Position numbers and translations under genes: made by a program | In this document: in pieces, positions 34,463 to 46,400 of the stretch | How positions within the stretch are numbered: the stretch's first letter is position 1 | Layout of the letters: each line of letters begins with the position of its first letter | The notes under the pieces: generated by a model | The model's database searches: none | Told to the model about the DNA's origin: nothing | What the model saw: the letters and a program-made list of their open reading frames with translations, nothing else | NCBI GenBank assembly: GCA_014526335.1 | Contig: JACTAT010000327.1 | Coordinates: 1 to 64,000, forward strand | Direction: 5' to 3' | DNA: 64,000 bases | Origin: Chrysaora quinquecirrha | Lineage: Eukaryota > Cnidaria > Scyphozoa > Semaeostomeae > Pelagiidae

Positions 34463-37400
34463 CTGCAACATACAAGCACCGAGACTAGAGAACTATGGGT
34501 GCCTGGTCAGTCACAAAAAAGGAACATCAGTCAGTAAAATTAAATGAGTAATTAAAGCTAGATCCACGGTGCTGTAGCTTTTGCGAAAATAGAAATCTTC
34601 AACGAAGAGACGTTCGATAGATATGAAAAAAGAAATCATATGTCTATTAGTCGATGGCTGGGTTAAGGAAAACTTGAAGGCAAAAACGAGTTTTACGTTC
34701 TTTAGCTTTATCGATGTATCAATGGATTTGATAGCGTTAATTTGCCCATGTGTACAACGAGGCATATCAAATATCAGTGTGCTAAATTTTCGCAGCAAAA
34801 TAAGCTTTTCTTTGGAAGGTCGAAAAAACTTCGAATCTTCAACTTTTTTCAAAGGATTACTTTTACCTATCAGATATATAAAATGCCCCATCAAATTTTT
34901 CTTTGCAACCAAAGGGTCGTTCAAACAACTACCTTTTTATTAAAATCTCTTTAGCTACTTCTTTTTTCTGTAAAACAAACCAGGAATTTTCATTACAAAT
35001 TTGGCCCTTATATAGTTTATATAAAGTTTGTTCAGCGCGTTTTTCCAGCGCCTTACTCTTTGCCCAGTTATAGACGCCCTTATAGTGTACGCTTAAGGCA
35101 ATCTTCTGCAAGGGTAAAGAAACACCTTGGTTTTTAAATAAATAAAATTTGCCCTTAGGCCTATCGAACTATTCGTCTACTTCATTCAAGCAACGAGCAT
35201 GTCTGGTGTATTCTGATTTAGGTAGCCTTATTGTTTATATCTTCAAAACTTTGTGCAGTCTCTAGACCATTCGAACCACAAAAAAGGAGAGTTTCTTGAT
35301 TGTGATCCCATAGATTTCTATTGTTCACTAGTTCTGCGTTTGATTTATGGATGCTGCAAAGACGCAGGTACACAGGGTAGCAGGGAACCAAATTTCAAAA
35401 TTCAAATCGTCTTTGGACTGTACCATTGTTTGGAGAAAGAATAGTCCTTTGGCCAAGTGTGAATTTCAAGGATGACCTTGACATCGTGTACATATGGGTT
35501 TTTATTTTGTTTTCTGTTTATATGGTCACTGAAGACTCGAAAAACCGAAACTTGCGCCTCCCAAGTGTTGGGAAAATTTTTTTATGACCTGCCAAAGAGG
35601 CGTCATGTCCGAGGAAAAAAATTCATCGAAAAAGTTTTATAAATTGTCAAAACATGGTATTATTGATCTCATTCGAATGGAAATTGACTCTAGATTCAAA
35701 ATATTGTATCAATGTTAGTCTCCGCATATATAGATCAAAATATATTGCTCAAGACATTTGACTTTTATAAAAAAAATTCAAAAAGTAAATGCTAAATTAA
35801 ACAAATAGTGAACTGGACATATGCTGACACAGGATATTTATTCATCATAAGTGGGCTACCACAATTTTTATAATTGCCTTGACTGGGAATCGAACCAGTG
35901 ACCTTCTGGACAACAAGCCAGGTGGCTGCTACACTGCACTAAACAGTGCAATGAAGTAGCCAGCCTAACTCGAGGTCCTTCCAGCCACAGGTCTCCTCCA
36001 CAGCCAAGGTGTTTCTGTGTTGATGTTAAATTAAAAATGTTCTTTGAAAAATTATTGTTAGTTAGTTAGCATAGCTTGTATGCTTGTAAGTTAGCTAGTT
36101 AACTTTGGAAGATCGTAAGTTAGTTAGTAAATTAGTTAGTAAATTAGTTAGTTAGTTAGTTAAATTTAGTTTGTTTGTTAGTTTGTTAGGTAATTAGTTC
36201 GTTGGTTTGTTCGTTAGTTAAATAGTTAGCTTTTTAATTGGTTATTCTTATCGCTAGTTAGTTACGTAGTTACTTGCTTAGTTAGTTAGTTAGTTAGCTA
36301 GCCAGTTAGTTATTTAGTTAGTTAGTTACTTAAGTAGCATAGCTTGTAAGTTAGCCAGTTTGTTAGTTAGCTGCTTTAGAAGATTTTAAGTTAGTTAGTA
36401 AGTTAGTTTTTTAGTTACCTAGTTAGTTAGGTTTTTAATTAGTCAGTAAGTTACTTAGTTAGCTTGTAAATTAGTCATTTAGTTCGTTAGGTGCTTTAGA
36501 AGAAAGTAAGTTAGGTAGTAATTTACTTTATTAGGTAGCTAGTTAGTTAGGTTCTTAGTTAGTTAGTTAGTTAGTTAATTAGTTAATTAGTTAATTAGTT
36601 AATTAATTAGTTAGTTATTTAGTTAGTTAAGTTAGTTAGTTGGTTAGTTATTTAGTTTTAATTAGTTATTTAGTTAGTTAGTTGGTTAATTAGTTAGTTA
36701 GTTAGTTAGTTAGTTATTTAGTTAGTTAGTTACTGAAGTAGCATAGTTTGTAAGTTAGTCAGTTTGTAAGTAAGCAATGTTTGAATATTGTAAGTCAGTT
36801 AGTCACTTAGTTTATTAGCAACTTTAGAAGATAGTTTAGTTAGTTAGTAAATTACTTTGTTAGTTAGCTAGTTATTTAGGTAACTAGCTAGATAGTTGTT
36901 AGTTAGTTAGTTAGTTAGTTAATTAGTTTGTTAGTTATTAAGTTAGTTAGTTAGTTAGTTAGCTAGTTAGTAAGTTAGTTAGTCAGTTAGTAAGTTTGTT
37001 TGCCAGATTGTTAGATAGTTAACATAGCTTGCAAGTTAGTTAGTTAGATAGTCATTTCGCTAGCTTGTTAGGTAATTAGTATGTTAGTGAATAAGATAGT
37101 TAATTAGTTGCGTTAGTCATGTCATAAAAATACTTGCCAAACACTTTGAAGGGACAAGTTTGGCTTTTTCGACTCTTCTATGGCCATATAAACAGAAAAT
37201 AAAGTAAAAACCCATATGTACTCGATGTAAAGGTTGTCCCAACTGGCCACCGGACTAAAACAAAAATTTTTGTTTCAAAATCTCAGATCATTCAATATTT
37301 TTCAAAGCAGCCTTGATAACTGAACGCTTTTGGAGAGTTATGAAAGGAAACGAAGTGGCCGTAACATCAAAACTTCTTCTTCGCGATTTCAATCATTGAT

Positions 37401-40400
37401 TACGCTTCAGTCAAATTCGTTATCTATAAATCTGTATAGGCAAACTATTAAGAAAAATAGTAAATCGAAAAAAGTTTACAAACCAAGAAGAATCACTGGT
37501 CGAGGTTTGTTCACATCCGGGAGAACCTGCGTTACTTCGTCGTATATTCTAATTTCCTCTGTGTGGAATTCTAAATGATGAAAATAGACTCATAGACTTG
37601 CTTCATAGGTCCCTATTTTTCGCTTACATTGAATTGAATTGATGCTGTTATTGTTCGCTACAGTCAGGGACTTGCTTCCTTAAATCTTCTCGAAGTGGCA
37701 GCCCGTACCAAAAATTCCTGCACAAATCAGACAGCAGTATGTCGAAATAAGCATTCTCATTCGTTAGCTTAGCGATTTCGATCTGCAATGAGGCAATTGC
37801 CGTTTGTAAAAGCAAGTTTATCTGCAGAAAACCAAGTTTGTGAGATAAAACTGAGTTTTCTAGCAGAACCGGTTTTGCTAAGCGCCCTAAGAAGCAAAAC
37901 TTTCATACCCCTCCGCAACCATAGACTTTCTTTTAGCTGAGCCAGTGAGTCTAAGATTTCCCTTGCATAGTATCTGAACGCTAATCAAGGAAGGAGGAAA
38001 CTTAAATTATCTTTCGAATTCAACTTGAATTATGTCAATCATTTCCCCAAATCTGATTTAGGCTTTTAGAATGACTCTTGCCATAAACAACTACTGCAAG
38101 GAACATGTCCTAATCGACCGATGGTGAGCAACAGCCCGGTGAGCAATTCGAGATAATATACTAAGCAACCATAGCGTCCTCCATGAGTACCAACTGTGCT
38201 AATCGCTCTTATTGCCCATTGTATTAGTCAATGCAAGAGGGTTCCATCATCTATCACTACATATACGATCTACCAGTAGTTACTGAAGGAGATTTATAAT
38301 TAATACATATTTGCAAAAGTAAAACAGCGTGACTTACTTTCGCTTCTTGCTGCTTGATACTTCACTTTCCTTGACTTCCTTTTTGCTGATTTTTCAGACG
38401 GTGAATGTGATCTGCCATTCATTGTGAAACCAGAATGGGAATCTATAAGTTCATAAATTTATTATCTATTTACAATAAATTCTACCTATATCTTTCACAC
38501 GGGAAAAACACCTTCACTCTAAATCAAAACAAACAAGATGTTGTGGTGCAAAGAATAACAATATATTGTTTTTCAGCTGCGATTCTATAGTCGCAATGTC
38601 TGTCTCTATATGTCTCTATACTCTGTATATGTCTGTCTCTATTTTCCGTTAATGTCTATCGAGTTAAGATTCTCACTTACTAGCGTATTTGCTGTAAAGT
38701 GAGACGGGGCATTAGAGTATGCATAATTACAAAATTCTGTATCTTTTGTTATTAGTAAGCGATACGTAAGCTATAAGAAATTACCAGTTGGCTGCAAAAA
38801 GCCATCGAGTGGATTCCATAACGACAAGGCAAGCCGTCTGAAATGAAAAAAAGAAACGCAATCAGGCCCTGGTCAACACGGGTTCACATTGGCAAGCATG
38901 TGGAACTTTTTATAAAACAAAACATTTGTACCCAATTTGGCACGCCGTTAAAAGTTGCTCGACAATATACTTGTGTTGCACGAAGCATAAAATGATTGCA
39001 TTGCCAGAAGGAAACTGTTGCATGACAACCAAACGCTTAAAAAACTGTCTAAAATCTCTAACTACATGCTGTAATAACTAATGAAAATGAATATTGCGTT
39101 AACAGCTAACTTTTCTTGAAGCTTCTTGCTCGGTATTAGACCAATTTTTGCTGCATTGCTATCACCGTATTTTCTGGCCTGTGGAGAAAAGTTAATATGA
39201 CGTATTTAAAAAGCAATGAAAATATAAAGATAAAGCGAGTGATTATCTTTCGCTCAAATTTTACTCACAATAGATTGACGAAAGAAAGAAATCATTAATT
39301 TCTTGAAAATAACAAGATTTCATGAAAATAACATTTGAGGGACTATTACCATGTTCGTTTAATTCTGCATTCTTATCTCTTTTACTTGGTTTGCGTAATG
39401 CTTACATTTTCACATTGGCACATCGGCGCGATATTATCGGGGGTCACTTTTCGCACAGAGAACCGCTGCGAAATTAGTTCGGTGAGAAATCCATTGAAAA
39501 ACCCAAATGTTCACAAAGGAACCATTGCATACCGATCCGACTCGTTCCGTTCCAACAAGCCGCATGCTCAGGGTCTGCTCATATGAGCCCGCTTACTGGT
39601 CTAGCCCACCAAGCGAGATCCCACCTAATCCACAATTTCCATAAAGAATTCAATATTGTTCATATGAGAAAGCAGGCCAGGCCAGTAAGCGAGATCTTGC
39701 TTGAGCAGCGGCGAGATCTCGGCAAGTGGGCTTAAAATTTCTCATATGAACACTCCATCCCACTAACCGGACTGGAATTGTTTCAATAGCGCAGTGAAAC
39801 CATAAAAGGGTTAGAAGTTGCCGAAATGAACAATTTCCGTCTCAATAGGTGGGCCAGAATCATCTCATATGAACAGAACTTGAAATTTGTCTTGCTTAGT
39901 AAGCTCATATGGACAGGCCCTCAGAGGTTCTGTTCACGCCCAGGGGAACAAATCAGGTCGTATTGTTTCGTTCAAGAAATCGAAATCTTGAGATTCACAA
40001 ACTGGAACGGTATGCAGTTAGTCCATTTCGTTCCTGTGTGAATAGCATAGCTGGTTAAAAGATCTTGAGATCCACTAATGGAAAGGAAAACGGGATGACA
40101 CAGTTTTGATGGCAAAGAGCATGTTTTGTCGCTTGAAGATAATATTCCCTTAACATATCGCAGTAATCAACTTCTCGTGTGACTTTTAGTAAAACTCTTG
40201 CTTTCTTTTTCAGTTTGATAATTATAGACAAGCCTGTATTTAAGCGTTATAAGAGAGCAAAATGGCCACATTGAAGGAAAAACGTGGTCGAAAAAATAAT
40301 AATGTACATAGGTCCTGTTTAGTATTGAAATTTTAAAGAAATATCTTAGAAAAATATAAGAACTGTCACTCACTTGCCACCACCTGGTTTCATTGTTTTC

Positions 40401-43400
40401 TAGTATTTCGAGTATGTCTCCTTTTGAAAATCCCAAACCAGCCTCCTTACAAGGTACATGAGGATCTTCTGAAGGATCATAATTGAAATAGGCTTTCAGA
40501 TAAACCTAGAGAAAATGTTACAATTATTACAATAAATTTCATCGTAAAGGCAATATGCCCCGTCAGTGATTGGCTCTAATTTCGATGGCCACTGAAATGC
40601 CATTTGTCAACCGACACAACAGGTAATCTTTTCTTCGTTCAAACATAAAGAGATGTGCACTAGAGCGAAACTAATTTATTTCATGTAATTTAAGGAAACA
40701 TAGCTATAGGGATTTCAAAGAAACAACCGGAACATTGTTATAATTATAAATTCTACCTTGGTCAGTTGTTTCTGTCTGTTTCTGACTCTCACGTTTTTAC
40801 TACGAGCAGTGCCAGACGAAGAAAATGAAATTATGTACATTTAAATATATTTCTGCTTTTCAGAACAACTAAAGTACAATAGAGTACCTAAGTCGTGACG
40901 TCACGAAAATCTATTTTTAGAATTTCGTAATTTGCTCTCCATTTTGTGAAAGAGCGCCAAAAATAATGCGTAAATGTGCAAATCAGTCAAATATACCAAA
41001 CATTGGCTGAGATATGGCCATCCAAAGAAATACATTTCAATAGGAAATCACTGTATTTTGCACGTTGTTCAAAACATTATGAACCGAAGCAAAGATACAG
41101 GGATTTCCAATCGAAATGTATTTCTTCGGATGGCCATATCTTAATAAAAGACGTTAAAGTCGTTATAGGAGACTCGCGAAGCATAATGTTAGCTAAACCA
41201 CAATGATAGTTGACAAATACTACCTTTGAATTTTCTTCGAGTAAAGGCTTCTCTGCGCAAGGTAAGATCTTCAATTTCACGGTTGCGAAATCAATGCTCT
41301 GAAATATTAAGAAAGTAAGACCGTCTACAATAACGTGTTAAAGAATGAATAACCCATTAGCAGCGTGACTAGAGGAGGTAGAATACTGGCAGACTCACCA
41401 ATAGTGAAACAACACCATCTAATGACAGGTCACTTATATCAACTCCGTTTACTTCATAAATTTCATCTTCAGGAGAGAGCAAATCTGGAATATAAAAACC
41501 GTGTCTATAGCATTAAGGGTCTTCTACTTTTAAGTTACTTTAGAAACTTTTACTTTGCAGATATACCAAACGGAAAATATTTTAGAAAATTTAATCTAGA
41601 AATGGCTGAAATTAATTCAATAATAACACTGCTCTATAACTCTTAGTCAAAATTGATGTAGTCAAAGTTGATGCAAAATAAATTAAATAGATAATCATAA
41701 TCATACTTAAGAAGTAGACTACATTCAGTGCACTCTGCTCTTGAAAAAATCTTTGAAAAAAAACTCTTGAAAACTGCTCTCGGCACAAAAAAATCAGTTG
41801 CACAATCGTTGAATTGTTAGAAAGATTAAACAGCGGGCTTTTTCCAGTGGATCTCATCTCAGGGCAAAATGTCAGAAAGAAAAGATAAAACAGGAAGAAA
41901 ACTCTCTTTGCGTACTTTTTATGATAATATAAAAAGATAACAGATTTTTTAAGTTATAAGTTATGCCCCTCCCATGACCTAAGCCAGGATGCGACTGGGG
42001 ATGAGTAGAGCTCCTTTCGTAATCGATCTACATAGTTGCTAGTTCTAACAGAATAGCATTTGTCTACCTTTCTATCAAATCTAGTTTCAAAGTTTTACTG
42101 TTTTAGGGCTTGTTGGTTATTGATTTTACGAGCGTTCAAAGTTTACCATTTTATAAGGGCAGAGCCAAGACGGAGTGAAAAGTTTTACTCCCAGTCAACT
42201 TACCAGCTCATAAAATAGAAGCGAACAATACAAGTGGTAGGACAGCGAAACTCAGCACGAGGTTTTAGATGCTTCAACTTTAACCCTAATCCTACCGGGC
42301 TTTTTTTGATCTAACACAGCCGGGGGGGGGGGGTGGTTTCCACCCCCCTCCATAAATTGCTGTCCAGTAGAGCTAGAGCAATCAAACTTGGCACAGGCAT
42401 TGGCCAATGTATTAGGAGTAATGTTGGTAAATTGGGCGTCTCCCACTTCTATTATGACGTCATTGTGACATCATAATCAAAACATGCTATCGACGTCGGT
42501 CAAAAATCGACCTTCCTTAATATCAATAGAAATCCGGAAATTTCTTTACATTTTGTTGCTAGTAACTATTTTCTCTTACCTTGCAAAGATTCAGTCAGTT
42601 CTGATAAGATTTACTGGTAGAAATTGGCATTTATATGTGGTTTTGTCATGACCGCTTTCCATATAAGGCAATGTCACGTGACCCATTGTTATTATTTTGG
42701 GAATTTTTGTATCACATTGTAGCTTATACATATAGGCTTAAAGTCAGCCTGGTTTGGAAGCTTACATCCATCACATAACAAAACAGTTTCAAGAAAAGCT
42801 TGAGGGGGGGTGGATTCCACCCCCCCGGTAGGATTAGGGTTAAAATTAAATGTTCGGCTCCAATTATGTCATGCGTGAAAAGCAATGCCTGTTGAAAGCA
42901 AAACAAACAGTTATGATATTAGCAAGCAGGAAATGCAAAGATGACGAATGCAACAATTCAGTCAAATGCAATACGCAACAGAGGGGAGACGGAAAGAAAC
43001 TTCATTCTGGTATAAATACCTGAAAATGGGAATCCTCGAGAACATCAATCAAAGCATCTTGCAACGAATTCTTTTTCTTTTTTCTTTTTAAGTAAGATAA
43101 CAGCTACAAGAAAAAATGAAATATTTTAAAGTCATGGCACAATGAGCCATACGGTCAAATATGTCATTTGACAATGATTCGATGACTTTATAGAATAAAG
43201 TAAATGGTACATTATTTCGCTTAAGCATATGTAAATCAAAGAAAGATTCCTACTATTCCCTGTGCGGAACCTAAATCTGAAATCATCGAATAAATTACAT
43301 CGTATGTTTATCTACTTAAAGCTCTCCAGGGTTTGTTATTGTTTGTTATTGTGTCTTTCGCATTGACAATATCTGATTATAAAGAGTTCAAACCTTTTAC

Positions 43401-46400
43401 TTTTATTTAACTAAAAGGAGTTTTTCTAATATCAGGACAACATTTTTTCTAGTATAATAACCATAATCATGAAAATAACAAGAGAAGAATCATCTCTATG
43501 AGTAGAATTTGTCATTACTACAACTACTCTTAACAATAATGACCCTATTGATAAATTAAATTAAATTAAAATCAACAAAATATAATATGTAAAAATCCTG
43601 AAATTTCCTTATCGTTAGTACTGTAACTATAGAATACTGTAAAATACTATAAAATAAGGCAGTTAAGTAAATAGCTAAGACCTTTGCAGTTGTTCTTTAA
43701 TTCGATGCTTGGAAAGAACACCATATGTAAACTTATAAGGTCAATTGGAAGTTCATTGAGACAAAATGGGCCTTGAAGTATAGGGCTACGAGAAATGTGG
43801 TTTCTTTCCTATTTATTGCAAAAGTCGGATCGAAAGCTGTGAAATTAAACGGACCTGCGAGGAAGCAGTGCAACTTTTGATGTTGTTCAACCAAATTTCT
43901 TGGATAGAGTAAGATATTTTATTGATACAAGGAGTTGATAGAACTGAGTGAATACTTTCTTCAACAAGTCAGTTTTCCAGTTCTTATACTCATAAATCAC
44001 TGAAAAGTTTTCCCAATCCATCTGGCGTTCTCCAACAATTATGGGCAAGATCACTTCTATCAAATCGGCAATGGGTCACATTTGATTTATGTTCTTTGAG
44101 CAGAGTTCCTGTTTCGCTTTCTGATTGTCCTATATACGATTTAGAACAATCTCTAAATGGTATTTTGTATACCACGTTTGATTTTTCGAGATTTTCAACG
44201 ATATGAAGAGTTTTGCTGCAGCTGATTTCGTCAGCCTATACAATTTGCGAATGCGATGTCAGTACACAATAGTACTTAACAATTTTACCAATCTTTTTGC
44301 AGGGTATGATGAATGCTATTTCTGCTGATTTTATAAGCAACTAAAATGTTTTTCAAAGAGTTTTTCAACAAATATCAACATTGTTTCAAAATCATATAAA
44401 GAATGTAACTGCGCTTTATTCTATCAACGTATCCATGGGGAAAGTAGTGTCACCATACAACCATGTGGTATTTCACCAGTGTTATACAATCTACCAGTAC
44501 GCTGGCATGACATTAGGAATACTTGTTGCTGCACGTGTCAGCCTGTGCAATACTGAATGCAATGATACACAACAATGTGTTATCGATCGAGGTTGCAGAA
44601 TGCTGCCAATATTTAAGCATGGTTTAAAAAGTGCTTGTCGTTGCTGATCATGTCAGCTTGCGCAATATTAAATGCAGTGAAATACAAATGTGCGCTGTTG
44701 ATCGAAGTTACAGAGTGTTACCCGCGTTTAAACATGGTTTGTAGAATGTTTGCTGTTGCTAATTCCGTCAGCACGTGCAGTGACACATGCAATGGCACCA
44801 TGTACTTTGATATGGCGCCATTTACTTTGATATGGCGTAGGTTACTTATTTATATAACTAGCACATGATTGGTGTTGGGTGTTCTTATCCTTTCGCCTTG
44901 ACTTTTGCAATCGCTTTTCTTTTCTCAACTTATAATTCATTTCCTCTTCTTTACTATGTTTTCTGCCGGTTCCTTCGTCTGTCCAAAAGGATGGACTACC
45001 GAAAAGAAAGAAAAGGTTAGAACCCAAGTTAGTAAAACTCTCTTTGGCAAGTTTGATGGTTTGACCTGTCTACCATATCCGATTAACCCTTGCATGAAGC
45101 CATTTGCCTTTTGGTTGCAACAGATCGATCAGTTTTCCACTTCACCAAACATTGGCCGACGCGGAAAATCAAAGATTTCACAGCTTTCCGATAAATATGT
45201 ATGAGCATGAGCTGCAAGCTGTATGCAAAAATGAAGAATATAAGATCTTGTAGGACTTACAAATAAAAACACCAACATCATCGAAGCAAGAAGGCCTGAT
45301 GTGATTATAATTTTGACAAGATAAACAACAAACGCTAGATTATAGACTTCGCTGTCCCATACGATACCAGAGTTGATGAGAAAGAAAAGGAAAAGATATT
45401 CAAGTACCAAGACTTAGCGAGGGTACTGAAAAAATAACTTTGGGACAAACAAGTTAAAGTAATTCCAGTTATAGTTGGGGCGCTAGGAACAACACCAAAA
45501 TCATTCACAACATTCCTGATGGAGATTAGGATAACTACTAGGATGGTAGAAGTGTAAAAGACTGTGTTGCAACATTCTGCTAGAGCATCCGACAAGTACA
45601 TGAGATTTGAAGAATCTTGTTTTACCAAAGCTCAAGAGCATCAATCCACTGATCAACGTTTTGAAGTCAGTGAATAACAGACATAATAATAATAAAAATA
45701 AAATATAAAGAGAAAACTTGTGTTATTATGGCATATCATTTAAACCATTTTGAATAAATTAATATTTTCTCACTTGCACATCTGCAAGTGATGACTTCAA
45801 GGACTGTAGAGAAAAAGAATCTCCTATAGCCCATTACTGTGCACAGCCATAGGTAGGTCATTCCAAATATTTACCGAAGTCGACAGAACAAGGATATTTC
45901 CAGCATTCAATTCAATACGTTGCTAGCAACGCTGTGACGTCCCTCAACATTTGATGATTGAAAACTGTTTCATAAACTTAAGATCTTGCCCTTCTCTTGG
46001 CTAGCATTTCCCAACCCAGTTCTTTTATTAATACAGTTGGCCTTAAATTTCTTCTATAAATTCTTCTATAAATTAACCAAGCAGCTCTTCCTTGTACCAT
46101 TTCTTATTTTTCAATATTTGCTTCGATGTCAGGGTCCAAGACTGTACATGCATGTCCCATGATAGGTTTTGCAAGAGATGTATAAAAACTTTCCTTTGGC
46201 GGCTGAGGGCATCTTCCCATGTTTCTCCGTAAAAGGCTTAAGATGTTTTCCTTCTTTCACTTTTAAGCTGCTTGTTCTAGTTCAGATTCTTTGCAATGTT
46301 ATTCCAAGGTATTTCTTGCCCTCCACCGTTGTCAGCACATGATCAGACATTGTGTACGCAAAATTTAGAGGCTCCATTTTGCTTGTAGCCCTCGTTAGCA

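Larger units (their letters stand above)
35474..37235. mobile_element. Foldback element with TTAG-rich core, in a MAGUK intron
   Basis: The left arm (about 35474-35590) and right arm (about 37120-37235) are diverged inverted copies sharing 'gtacatatgggtttttat', 'ttctgtttatatgg' and 'ttttttatgac'. Inside are a tRNA-like head and about 1 kb of TTAG repeats. It lies exactly between the two GUK-side exons where an expected exon is missing. The borders are approximate. Confidence 0.65.

Noticed and set aside
34929..35111. Open frame after 'cttgcag' considered as the missing P-loop exon of the MAGUK gene
   Set aside because: It has no glycine-rich loop or GUK resemblance, and its phase does not fit the neighbours.
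35874..35955. Functional tRNA gene
   Set aside because: The B box is good but the stems and acceptor arm do not pair properly.
29440..36200. CRISPR-like arrays in the simple repeat regions
   Set aside because: Units are short, lack unique spacers and lie in animal DNA; they are simple repeats and minisatellites.
37660..37800. Possible minus-strand exon (ending near LTNENAYFDILLSD)
   Set aside because: The adjoining exons 38338-38411 and 37484-37570 already join in phase, and it has no counterpart in MAGUK proteins.
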